Source: an uncultured Lachnoanaerobaculum sp. (GTDB lineage: Bacteria > Bacillota > Clostridia > Lachnospirales > Lachnospiraceae). From it: a stretch of DNA of 64,000 nucleotides. The position numbers were made by a program, and so were the translations under genes. Shown here in pieces: positions 17,616-28,059 of this stretch; the first letter of the stretch is position 1; the number at the start of each line of letters is the position of its first letter. The stretch is taken from assembly GCF_938015485.1 (NCBI RefSeq), contig NZ_CALLVU010000099.1, positions 62,001 to 126,000 on the forward strand. Reading direction: 5' to 3'. A model generated the notes under the pieces. That model did not search any database, had not been told where the DNA came from, and saw nothing but the letters and a program-made list of their open reading frames with translations.

Positions 17616-18720
17616 ATTATTTTTGGATATGCATATTATACAGACATTACCACCTTCAAATATCAATAGAGATGATACAGGAAGTCCAAAGACAGCTCTA
17701 TATGGTGGGGTAAGAAGAGCAAGAGTGAGTTCACAGTCATGGAAGGCTGCAATGAGAAATTACTTTAAGGAAAATGGAGAAGCGGCTAATGTAGGTATAA
17801 GAACGAAAGATATAGTAAGCTATGTTGCAAAGAAGATTCTAGAGATAGATAGTACAATTCTTGAGAAGGAAGCACTAGATAAGGCGGTACAGGTTATAGA
17901 ACTTGCCGGAATAAGTCTAAAAGAAAAGAAAGATAAGAGTGGTAAAGAAGCTAAAGCACTTTTTTTTATTGGAGATAGCCAGGCAACTGACCTTGCAAAA
18001 ATGGCAGTAGACGCAGAGGAGGGCAATAAAGGTAAATTACTGCTTGATGCAAAAGGAGTGAAGAATGTTTTAAAGGATAAAGTGCCTATTGATATAGCTT
18101 TGTTTGGAAGAATGGTAGCGTCAGATAAAACAAGTTCAGGTTTAAATGAAGATGCCTCTTCACAGGTAGCACATGCGATTTCTACACATGCTGTGCAGAC
18201 AGAGTTTGATTACTTTACGGCTACAGATGATTTGTTACCGGAAGATGAAAGTGGCGCAGGTATGATTGGAAATGTTGAATATAATTCATCAACATTATAT
18301 AGATATGCAAATGTTGCACTTCATGAATTTTTACACCAACTTAAGGACAGAGGTAGTATGATAAATGCTACTAAGCTGTTTGTAGAAGCTTTTGCTAAGT
18401 CATTGCCTACAGGAAAGGTAAATACATTTGCTAATCAGACATTGCCAAGTATATTGGTGATTAATTTGAGAGAGGATAGACCGGTAAGCCTTGTAAGTGC
18501 ATTTGAATCACCTGTAAAATCAGAAGAAGGATATGTTGCAGGTTCTATAAAAAGAATGTCGGATGAGATGGAAAAGATACAAAAGTTCGTACAGAAGCCT
18601 GTAAAGACACTTTATTTAGCGATAGACAATGTGTATATTACAGATGGTGAGGAAGTGGAATCATTTGAGGAATTACTGGAAAAGCTTGGAGCAGAAATAG
18701 AAAATTATCAATTTAGCTAA
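17605..18720 (+). CDS. casC: Cascade backbone subunit Cas7e (Cse4)
   Basis: Several copies form the crRNA-binding backbone of Cascade. The 371-residue protein opens with HIIQTLPPSNINRDDTGSPK and RRARVSSQSWKAAMR, the type I-E Cas7 signature, and has the typical LFGRMVASD and QVAHAISTHAV segments. It sits between cse2 and cas5 and starts after TAAAGGAGAATCAA. Confidence 0.95.
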   Translation: MNSRLFLDMHIIQTLPPSNINRDDTGSPKTALYGGVRRARVSSQSWKAAMRNYFKENGEAANVGIRTKDIVSYVAKKILEIDSTILEKEALDKAVQVIELAGISLKEKKDKSGKEAKALFFIGDSQATDLAKMAVDAEEGNKGKLLLDAKGVKNVLKDKVPIDIALFGRMVASDKTSSGLNEDASSQVAHAISTHAVQTEFDYFTATDDLLPEDESGAGMIGNVEYNSSTLYRYANVALHEFLHQLKDRGSMINATKLFVEAFAKSLPTGKVNTFANQTLPSILVINLREDRPVSLVSAFESPVKSEEGYVAGSIKRMSDEMEKIQKFVQKPVKTLYLAIDNVYITDGEEVESFEELLEKLGAEIENYQFS

Positions 18721-18731
18721 GAGGTGAAAAT

Positions 18732-19454
18732 GTGAAAACTATATTATTGAAGTTTGCAGGACCTATGCAGTCTTGGGGAACCGACTCACATTTTGAAACC
18801 AGACATACAGATCTTTATCCGTCAAAAAGTGCTGTTATAGGTATGATAGGAGCGGCACTTGGAATAAGGAGAGATGATAAGTCGATTGACGATTTTGACA
18901 GTCTTAAATTTGCAGTGAGAGTTGATCAGGAGGGCAGTCTTTTGAAAGATTATCATATTGCGAGAAAATATAAGACTAGTGGAGATATTGAAGGAACTTA
19001 TGTTACGGAGAGATATTATCTTGAAGATGCTGTATTTGTAGTAGCTATATCACACGAGGATTATAATCTTATAGAGAAAATATATGAAGCGTTAAAGAGA
19101 CCATATTTTCAAATGTTCTTAGGAAGAAGATCAATACCTGTTTTGGCAGATTTTATTCTTGGGAATTTTGATGGTGATATAAGGACTGTATTAGAAAAAT
19201 GTGAGTGGCAGGCAAAAGATTATTATAAGAAAAGATATAATACAAGTCAGAAATCACTGGATGTATATTGTGACAAGGGAGTTTTTGATAATGCTGACAG
19301 AGAAATATTAAGGCAGGATAAGGTTATATCTTTTTCAAATAAGAACAGACAGTTCAGTTTTAGATATGAAGATCATGCAAAGATTTATGTAAAAAACAGT
19401 ATATTTGAATCTGAAGATACAAACCACAATATTTTTGATTTGGTAGGTGAATGA
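18732..19454 (+). CDS. casD: Cascade subunit Cas5e
   Basis: Binds the 5' handle of the crRNA at one end of Cascade. The 240-residue protein begins KTILLKFAGPMQSWGTDSHF and continues ETRHTDLYPSKSAVIGMIGAALGI, highly typical of type I-E Cas5. The start is GTG at 18732 behind AAGAGGTGAAAAT. The next gene, cas6e, starts at its stop codon. Confidence 0.95.
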   Translation: MKTILLKFAGPMQSWGTDSHFETRHTDLYPSKSAVIGMIGAALGIRRDDKSIDDFDSLKFAVRVDQEGSLLKDYHIARKYKTSGDIEGTYVTERYYLEDAVFVVAISHEDYNLIEKIYEALKRPYFQMFLGRRSIPVLADFILGNFDGDIRTVLEKCEWQAKDYYKKRYNTSQKSLDVYCDKGVFDNADREILRQDKVISFSNKNRQFSFRYEDHAKIYVKNSIFESEDTNHNIFDLVGE

Positions 19455-19455
19455 T

Positions 19456-21017
<1,562 letters not shown>

Positions 21018-21018
21018 T

Positions 21019-21915
21019 ATGCCGTTTACAGTAATTACATTAAAAAAGGTACCACAGGCTCTTAGAGGTGATTTGACCAAATGGATGCAGGAGATAACTA
21101 CAGGAGTCTACATTGGAAATTTCAACACAAAGGTAAGAGAAAAGCTTTGGAAGAGAGTGAAGGAGAATGTTAAGGACGGAGAGGCGACTTTAAGTTTTGC
21201 ATATAGAAATGAAATCGGATATCAGTTTGATACTCATAATACAAATTTTTCAAATATTGATATGGATGGTATTCCTTTAGTTTTTATTCCGAATGAGAAT
21301 GTAGATGAAAAAATAGAAATAAAACATGGCTTCAGCAATGCGGCAAAGCTTAGAAATGCTAAAAAATATATGACACATAAGAGTAAGCTTGATTCTAAGG
21401 ACTTTGTTGTAATAGATATAGAAACTGACGGTTTGGATAAAGAGAAAGACGTTATTATCGAAATAGGAGCAGTAAAATCAGAAGGTGGAATAATAAGTGA
21501 GTTTCAAAGCTTGATAAGCTATGAAGGAACATTACCAAAACATATAGTGGCAATGACAGGTATTACCACTAATATGTTACAAAACAATGGGAAGAGTACA
21601 AAGTCTGTATTAAATGAGTTCCTGGATTTTATAGGTGATATAGATATTATAGGGTATAATGTGAACTTTGACATCGAGTTTATAGATATTGCTCTATCAA
21701 AACTTCAGCTTGAAAAATTAAAAAATAAGCGATATGATCTAATGAAGTTTGTAAAAAATGAAAAACTTTTTCTGGCAAACTATAAATTACAAACTGTAAT
21801 AAAGGAATATGGGGTTGGTGATGAAGTACCACATAGGGCATTAGAAGACGCAAGGTTAATGTACAAGCTTGCTGTAAAAGTAAATAAATTCAGGGATTTA
21901 TATAGTCTGACATAG
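21019..21915 (+). CDS. cas2: Cas2e fused to a DEDDh 3'-5' exonuclease
   Basis: Residues 1-95 are a type I-E Cas2 (MPFTVITLKKVPQALRGDL..., TGVYIGNFN). Residues about 125-298 are a DnaQ-like exonuclease with all five DEDDh residues visible: D133 and E135 in VIDIETDGLD, D218 in NVNFDIEF, H272 and D277 in PHRALEDAR. Cas2-DEDDh fusions are known in Streptococcus thermophilus type I-E, where the exonuclease trims prespacer 3' ends before integration. The gene ends only 23 bases before the first repeat, so leader sequences probably lie within its 3' coding end. Confidence 0.94.
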   Translation: MPFTVITLKKVPQALRGDLTKWMQEITTGVYIGNFNTKVREKLWKRVKENVKDGEATLSFAYRNEIGYQFDTHNTNFSNIDMDGIPLVFIPNENVDEKIEIKHGFSNAAKLRNAKKYMTHKSKLDSKDFVVIDIETDGLDKEKDVIIEIGAVKSEGGIISEFQSLISYEGTLPKHIVAMTGITTNMLQNNGKSTKSVLNEFLDFIGDIDIIGYNVNFDIEFIDIALSKLQLEKLKNKRYDLMKFVKNEKLFLANYKLQTVIKEYGVGDEVPHRALEDARLMYKLAVKVNKFRDLYSLT

Positions 21916-21938
21916 CTTGTTTAAGGGATCTTATTACA

Positions 21939-23312
21939 GTGTTCCCCGCGTAGGCGGGGGTGATCCTCGCCCTGTTTGCTTGCCGTTCCTCATTGTCTGG
22001 TGTTCCCCGCGTAGGCGGGGGTGATCCTAGTTTACGTGCTTGACTTTTTGTAATTCTTTCGTGTTCCCCGCGTAGGCGGGGGTGATCCTGCATTGGGTTT
22101 ATTGTAAGTATTGAAACAAAGGTGTTCCCCGCGTAGGCGGGGGTGATCCTGGGATTGTTTAACTCAGATAAGGTTATCATTAGTGTTCCCCGCGTAGGCG
22201 GGGGTGATCCCGAAACGAGCCTATAACCGTAAAACAAAGTATAGTGTTCCCCGCGTAGGCGGGGGTGATCCTGAACCTTTTACTATTGCATTGCCTATGC
22301 GAAAGTGTTCCCCGCGTAGGCGGGGGTGATCCCTGTTCGATTTGTTCGTCCCTGTCTTTACATAAGTGTTCCCCGCGTAGGCGGGGGTGATCCTATGGCA
22401 GTCGGACAGGTTTTTATAAACGGTGAGTGTTCCCCGCGTAGGCGGGGGTGATCCTGAGACCACGTCAACGCAATTCCTAGCGTCTAAGTGTTCCCCGCGT
22501 AGGCGGGGGTGATCCACTTTGCGACGATTACGGCACATTGAAAACTGACGTGTTCCCCGCGTAGGCGGGGGTGATCCTAGTCTTAAATCAATACTATTTA
22601 TATAGCAAGTGTGTTCCCCGCGTAGGCGGGGGTGATCCCCGCCTAGATACTTTTTAGCTTGCTCAAGGCCAGTGTTCCCCGCGTAGGCGGGGGTGATCCT
22701 AAGACTTGTTATTGATAAAAAGCCTGAAAATCGTGTTCCCCGCGTAGGCGGGGGTGATCCTATATCTATAGTGTTGAGGGTAATACAAGTAACGTGTTCC
22801 CCGCGTAGGCGGGGGTGATCCTTCTTTCGTAAGTTTAGCAAGGTTAAACGGTAGGTGTTCCCCGCGTAGGCGGGGGTGATCCCGTTATTTGCTGTTCGTC
22901 CCCCATATGTGCATAGTGTTCCCCGCGTAGGCGGGGGTGATCCTAAACCCTTATTTAATTGTTACTTATATTTTAAGTGTTCCCCGCGTAGGCGGGGGTG
23001 ATCCCAAATACGGTTTAACAGCTACAATAGTGACTGAGTGTTCCCCGCGTAGGCGGGGGTGATCCTACCTGTATGGCTTATACGCGTTGTCTTGAAAAGT
23101 GTTCCCCGCGTAGGCGGGGGTGATCCTGTATGTGAAAAAAACTTATAACTTAGGAAAGCGTGTTCCCCGCGTAGGCGGGGGGTGATCCTATGATATAATA
23201 TATAATAAGTATTGAATGAAAGTGTTCCCCGCGTAAGCGGGGGTGATCCTATAAATGGAGATATCACAAAGCATAAGAATTTGTGTTCCCCGCGTAGGCG
23301 GGGGGTGATTCC
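21939..23312 (+). CRISPR. Type I-E CRISPR array, 23 repeats and 22 spacers
   Basis: Repeats of 28 bases begin GTGTTCCCCGCG, contain the CCCCGCGTAGGCGGGG hairpin and end GTGATCC. They start at 21939 and recur every 61 bases (33-base spacers); spacer 10 has 34 bases. Repeats 1-20 are identical. Repeat 21 (23160) has an extra G, repeat 22 (23222) a G-to-A change in the loop, and repeat 23 (23283) an extra G and T. Decay at this end and cas genes at the other place the leader on the cas2 side, with crRNA read from the plus strand. Cas6e would leave an 8-base 5' handle beginning GTGATCC. Confidence 0.98.
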
Positions 23313-23344
23313 GCAATTTGCAATGAGTATCGTAAAATTAAAAG

Positions 23345-23371
23345 GTATTCCTAGTGTATGTGGTATGATTT
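23345..23371 (+). repeat. Fossil CRISPR repeat beyond the array end
   Basis: GTATTCCTAGTGTATGTGGT at 23345 lies 62 bases after the start of repeat 23, exactly on the array period. It matches the repeat at most positions with mainly C-to-T and G-to-A changes and one deletion, then TGAT as expected. I read it as an eroded 24th repeat. Confidence 0.5.
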
Positions 23372-23422
23372 TTAGTGGAACATGTATAATTTATAAATAT
23401 ATGATGTTAGGAGAGTAATAAG

Positions 23423-23640
23423 ATGAGAGAATATATACAGGGGAAAGTGATGAACGAGGCCTTATAAGAGAAAAAATATATGAAATTATTGGGTAAGATA
23501 AATGTATTGATATGTATTCGGTAATTGATGAGGCAGGAGAGGATTATATATTGGATTTTCTATATGATAAATACAGCGTTTTATTATCAATATATCAGGT
23601 ATATTTGGCCTTAAAATATGATATAATATACTTAATATGA
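23423..23640 (+). pseudogene. Decayed small gene downstream of the CRISPR array
   Basis: The frame through 23425-23640 reads RIYTGESDERGLIREKIYEI, then a TAA at 23494, then DKCIDMYSVIDEAGEDYILD and more. It has no start of its own. An ATG at 23423 behind GGAGAG is shifted by what looks like a duplicated GA in GAGAGA and ends after 14 codons. One frameshift and one nonsense change (GAA to TAA) would explain this. The family is not recognised beyond a resemblance to small Lachnospiraceae hypothetical proteins. The rest of the 346-base gap after the array holds the fossil repeat. Confidence 0.5.
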
Positions 23641-23657
23641 ACTAAAAAAGGAGTACT

Positions 23658-26600
23658 ATGTCTTTTACACATTTACATGTACATACAGGGTATTCACTGC
23701 TTGACGGGTCCTGTAAGATAAAAGAGATAATAAGTCGTGCAAAGGAACTGAACATGACTTCACTGGCTATCACGGACCACGGTGTGATGTACGGAGTCAT
23801 TGATTTTTATAAAGAAGCTAAGGCAAACGGTATAAAGCCGATACTTGGATGTGAGGTGTATGTAAGCCCTTCATCAAGATTTGAAAAACAGGCAAAGCAG
23901 GGTGATAGATACTATCATCTTATTTTATTGGCAAAAAACAATAAAGGATATGAGAATCTGACAAAGATAGTGTCAAAAGGCTTTACTGAAGGGTTTTATT
24001 ACAAGCCGAGAATAGATTTTGAGCTGCTGAAAGAATACCATGAGGGTATAATAGCACTTTCAGCCTGTCTGGCGGGAGAGATACCGAAGCTTATATCAAG
24101 AGGCAGAGAAGAAGATGCTAAAAAGGTGGCAAAAAAGTATAAAGATCTCTTTGGCGAAGGTAATTTCTATCTGGAATTACAAAATCACGGTATACCTGAG
24201 CAAAAATTTGTAAATCAGTCACTTGTAAGGATAGGCAAGGAACTTGACATACCGCTTGTGGCAACCAATGATATCCATTATATCAATGCAGAAGACGCCA
24301 CTGCACATGATATACTCTTATGTATACAGACCGGTAAGACGGTATCCGACCCTGACAGGATGAGATATGAGGGCGGACAATTCTTTTTAAAATCTGAAGA
24401 TGAGATGAGAGCATTGTTTCCGTATGCACCTGAGGCTATTGAAAATACAGGTAAGATTGCAGATATGTGCAATGTGGAGATAAAGTTCGGTGAAACCAAG
24501 CTGCCTGAGTATCAGGTGCCTAAGGATATGTCTGCAAAGGAGTATCTTGAGAGTCTATGTAAGAGAGGTTTTGAAAGAAACTACCCTAAAGAGTATGAAA
24601 ACCGCGAAGAGATAGAAAAAAGAATGTACTATGAACTTGGCGTCATAGAGACAATGGGCTATATAGATTACTTTTTGATAGTTTGGGACTATATAAATTA
24701 TGCAAGAAGTGTGGGAATATCTGTAGGGCCGGGAAGAGGCTCGGCGGCAGGAAGTGTGGTATCGTATTGCCTTGGTATTACAGATATTGACCCTATTAAG
24801 TACAATCTTATCTTTGAGAGATTTTTGAATCCCGAGAGAGTATCCATGCCCGATATAGATGTGGACTTTGCCGATGAGAGAAGAGGCGAGGTCATTGAAT
24901 ATGTGGTAAACAAATACGGCAGTGAGAGGGTGTGTCAGATAATCACATTCGGTACATTGCAGGCAAGAGGTGTTATCAGAGATGTTGGCAGGGCTATGGA
25001 GGTTCCGTATGCCAGATGTGACAGTATTGCAAAGATGATACCGAGAGATAAGGACATCACACTGAGTTTGGCACTTGAAAGAAATAAGGAGCTTAAAGAA
25101 CTCTATGACGGTGACGATGTGGTACATGAGCTTATTGACTACAGCTTAAAGCTTGAGGGTTTGCCAAGGCATGCCAGTATGCATGCGGCAGGTGTTGTAA
25201 TTTCAAAAAAGGCTGTGGAGGAGTATGTACCGCTTGCACTTGGAATTGATGATGCGGTGACAACACAGTTTACAATGACCACCCTGGAAGAGCTGGGGCT
25301 TTTGAAGATGGACTTTTTGGGACTTCGTACACTTACAGTACTTCAAAACGCCTTGGAGATGATAAGGAAAAATCACGGTGTAGATATTGACCTGAAAAAG
25401 ATAGACTACGCGGATAAGAAGGTGTACGAGTTCATCTCTACCGGAAAGACAGATGCGGTGTTCCAGCTTGAAAGCGGCGGAATGCAAAGCTTTATGAAGA
25501 GGTTAAAGCCTGAAAATCTGGAAGATATTATTGCAGGTATTTCGCTTTACCGTCCGGGTCCTATGGACTTTATACCTAAGTACATCGAAGGAAAGAATTC
25601 AAAGGGCAAGGTAAGCTATGATACCCCACAGCTGATTTCAATACTTGAGCCTACCTACGGCTGTATTGTATATCAGGAGCAGGTAATGCAGATAGTCAGA
25701 GACCTTGCAGGGTATACTATGGGCGGAAGTGATGAGGTTCGCCGTGCGATGAGTAAGAAGAAGGCTCATGTCATGGAGCTGGAAAGAAAAAATTTCATCT
25801 ACGGAAATGAAGAAAAAAACATTACAGGTTGTATAAAAAACGGCATAGATGAAAAAATAGCAAATAGAATCTTTGACGAAATGATTGACTTTGCAAGCTA
25901 TGCCTTCAACAAGTCACATGCAGCCTGCTATGCGGTCATTTCATATCAAACCGCTTATCTTAAGTATTATTATCCTAAGGAATTTATGGCGGCATCGCTT
26001 ACTTCTGTCAGTGACAATCCTGCAAAGCTGTCCGAATATATGGGAAGCCTTTTGGATATGGGTATCAAGATTTTGCCGCCTGATGTAAATTGCGGTGAAG
26101 GAGCCTTCAGTGTAGATAAGGACGGAATCAGGTTCGGACTTGCCACTATAAAAGGAGTAGGTAAGGCTGTGGCGGATGCGTTGGTCAGAGAGAGGACATT
26201 GAACGGAAAATATCTGACACTTGAAAATTTCATCAACAGATTGCCGCAAAAGGATTTGAACAAGAGAAGTATTGAAAGTTTTATAAAGGCCGGTGCGCTT
26301 GACTGTCTGGACGGAAACAGGCATGAAAAGATTTTGAATGCGGAGCTTTTGAGTGATAAAAAGTCCAAGGAGAGCAAGGCGACGATACCGGGACAGATTT
26401 CGTTTTTTGATGTGGTGGCTGATGACGATAAAGACAGTTTTGTGTCAGAGATGATACATATAGAAGAGTACAAAAAAGAAGAACTTTTAAAGTATGAGAT
26501 GGAAGTGCTCGGAATGTATGTAAGCGGTCATCCTTTGGAAGAGTATATCCCGATGCTTGAAAAGTATGCCGATGCCAGAAGTATAGATTTTTATCCGGAT

Positions 26601-27116
26601 GAGGACGGCAATATTTTGCTTGAGTCGGGCAGAAAGGTGGTAGTCGGAGGTCTGCTTACCGAGGTGAATAAAAGGTTTACCAAAAAGGGCGATATGATGG
26701 CCATATGTACTCTGGAAGATATGTACGGAAGAATAGAACTTGTAGTATTTCCGAAGGCGTTTGAGGGCTACGGCAGCGAGCTGATTGAAGGCGGAAAAGT
26801 CTTTGTCAAAGGAAGAGTGGACACCTCGGGAGAGGAAGAAGGAAAGCTTATTGTAGATACTGTGAGAGAGTTCGGAAGAATAAAGAAAGAACTTTGGATA
26901 CAGTATCCGAATAAGGAAAGTTATGAAGAGGACCTGGGCAACCTGCTTGCAGATATAGGAACATTAAACGGCAATGACAGCGTCATCATATATTTGAAAA
27001 AAGAGAGGGCAAAAAAGGATCTTGGAGGTGAATGGTGCGTGCCTGCAAGCGATGCCTGTGAGATTTTGGCACAGAGACTCGGCAGTGAGAATGTAAAGGT
27101 GGTTGAGAAAATATAA
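23658..27116 (+). CDS. dnaE: DNA polymerase III alpha subunit DnaE
   Basis: Replicative DNA polymerase subunit, 1152 residues. An N-terminal PHP domain opens SFTHLHVHTGYSLLDGSCKI; the polymerase core carries GPGRGSAAGS near residue 357 and the catalytic aspartates in MPDIDVDFADERR near 396; then RHASMHAAGVVIS, DAVFQLES and the helix-hairpin-helix region around 850; an OB fold (KVVVGGLLTEVNKRFTKKGD) lies near 1000. It is the DnaE type, not PolC. AAAAAAGGAGTACT precedes the start. A strong terminator follows. Confidence 0.97.
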   Translation: MSFTHLHVHTGYSLLDGSCKIKEIISRAKELNMTSLAITDHGVMYGVIDFYKEAKANGIKPILGCEVYVSPSSRFEKQAKQGDRYYHLILLAKNNKGYENLTKIVSKGFTEGFYYKPRIDFELLKEYHEGIIALSACLAGEIPKLISRGREEDAKKVAKKYKDLFGEGNFYLELQNHGIPEQKFVNQSLVRIGKELDIPLVATNDIHYINAEDATAHDILLCIQTGKTVSDPDRMRYEGGQFFLKSEDEMRALFPYAPEAIENTGKIADMCNVEIKFGETKLPEYQVPKDMSAKEYLESLCKRGFERNYPKEYENREEIEKRMYYELGVIETMGYIDYFLIVWDYINYARSVGISVGPGRGSAAGSVVSYCLGITDIDPIKYNLIFERFLNPERVSMPDIDVDFADERRGEVIEYVVNKYGSERVCQIITFGTLQARGVIRDVGRAMEVPYARCDSIAKMIPRDKDITLSLALERNKELKELYDGDDVVHELIDYSLKLEGLPRHASMHAAGVVISKKAVEEYVPLALGIDDAVTTQFTMTTLEELGLLKMDFLGLRTLTVLQNALEMIRKNHGVDIDLKKIDYADKKVYEFISTGKTDAVFQLESGGMQSFMKRLKPENLEDIIAGISLYRPGPMDFIPKYIEGKNSKGKVSYDTPQLISILEPTYGCIVYQEQVMQIVRDLAGYTMGGSDEVRRAMSKKKAHVMELERKNFIYGNEEKNITGCIKNGIDEKIANRIFDEMIDFASYAFNKSHAACYAVISYQTAYLKYYYPKEFMAASLTSVSDNPAKLSEYMGSLLDMGIKILPPDVNCGEGAFSVDKDGIRFGLATIKGVGKAVADALVRERTLNGKYLTLENFINRLPQKDLNKRSIESFIKAGALDCLDGNRHEKILNAELLSDKKSKESKATIPGQISFFDVVADDDKDSFVSEMIHIEEYKKEELLKYEMEVLGMYVSGHPLEEYIPMLEKYADARSIDFYPDEDGNILLESGRKVVVGGLLTEVNKRFTKKGDMMAICTLEDMYGRIELVVFPKAFEGYGSELIEGGKVFVKGRVDTSGEEEGKLIVDTVREFGRIKKELWIQYPNKESYEEDLGNLLADIGTLNGNDSVIIYLKKERAKKDLGGEWCVPASDACEILAQRLGSENVKVVEKI

Positions 27117-27164
27117 TACAGGCAGATTAAATACATGGAAAAATGTTGAGTCTTTTAGTATAAT

Positions 27165-27195
27165 AATCTTGTACCGCATTTCGGTACAAGATTTT
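27165..27195 (+). terminator. Terminator after dnaE
   Basis: Perfect 12-bp stem, AATCTTGTACCG with CGGTACAAGATT, 5-base loop, followed by TTGG after the stem Ts. It could also act on the opposite strand. Confidence 0.75.
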
Positions 27196-27238
27196 GGTAA
27201 GAAAGGAAATCATAGACTTAGGTCTATGTGGTTTTAAT

Positions 27239-28009
27239 ATGGCAAATAATGAATTCAGGGAAGAGCTCGACCCTCAAAGCAGTGTAAACAAAGTTATAGG
27301 AATTGTCTCCGGAAAGGGAGGCGTCGGTAAGAGCCTTGTAACATCTCTTATGGCTGTAAAGGCTATGACAAAGGGATTCAGAGTGGGTATTATCGATGCG
27401 GACATTACAGGACCTTCAATACCTAAGGCGTTCGGACTTAGCGGAAAGCTTGGCGTAACATACGATCAGCTTATGGTTCCTGCAGTTACAAATACAGGAA
27501 TCAATGTGGTAAGTACAAACCTTATTTTGGAGAATGAGACGGACCCTGTTATATGGAGAGGTCCTGTAATAGCAGGTGTTGTAAAGCAGTTTTGGAAGGA
27601 TACCGTATGGAATAATATCGACTATATGTTCGTGGATATGCCTCCGGGCACAGGAGATGTTCCGCTTACAGTATTCCAGTCAATACCTGTAGACGGTATA
27701 ATGATAGTTACAAGTCCGCAGGAGCTGGTTTCAATGATTGTTACCAAGGCTGTAAATATGGCTAAGAAGATGAATGTGCCAATCCTCGGTTTGGTTGAGA
27801 ATATGAGCTATTTTGAGTGCCCTGACTGTGGACACAGACATGAGATATTCGGCAAGAGCCACATTGATGAGATTGCAAAAAAAGAGGGACTTAAAGTTTT
27901 GGCAAAGATCCCGATTGACCCTGAGGTGGCAAAGCAGGTTGATGCCGGTCTTGTAGAATATGTGCAGGCACCTTGGCTTGATGAAGCGGCCGATTCTATT
28001 TTAAAATAA
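27239..28009 (+). CDS. mrp: Mrp/ApbC-type P-loop ATPase, probable Fe-S carrier
   Basis: A 256-residue deviant-Walker ATPase of the Mrp/NBP35 family, which carries and delivers iron-sulfur clusters. GIVSGKGGVGKSLV is the P-loop with the signature lysine, IDADITGPSIPK the switch region, MPPGTGD the following motif, and CPDCG near residue 199 the CxxC that binds the shared cluster. No N-terminal MIP18 domain is present. ATG at 27239 gives the usual length; it lacks a close ribosome site, while GAAAGGAAA lies at 27201 with a small hairpin between. Confidence 0.9.
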   Translation: MANNEFREELDPQSSVNKVIGIVSGKGGVGKSLVTSLMAVKAMTKGFRVGIIDADITGPSIPKAFGLSGKLGVTYDQLMVPAVTNTGINVVSTNLILENETDPVIWRGPVIAGVVKQFWKDTVWNNIDYMFVDMPPGTGDVPLTVFQSIPVDGIMIVTSPQELVSMIVTKAVNMAKKMNVPILGLVENMSYFECPDCGHRHEIFGKSHIDEIAKKEGLKVLAKIPIDPEVAKQVDAGLVEYVQAPWLDEAADSILK

Positions 28010-28059
28010 AATTTTGATGTGGACAGGTTTATCTTGCCCACATACAGGCGGGAGATCTT

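Noticed and set aside
21890..23267. Long minus-strand reading frames through the CRISPR array
   Set aside because: They translate the 28-base repeat over and over (GSPPPTRGT/RITPAYAGNT patterns) and have no ribosome site.
21967..23282. Self-targeting spacers or spacers matching this window
   Set aside because: None was noticed by eye, but an exhaustive two-strand comparison was not possible; a sequence search would settle it.
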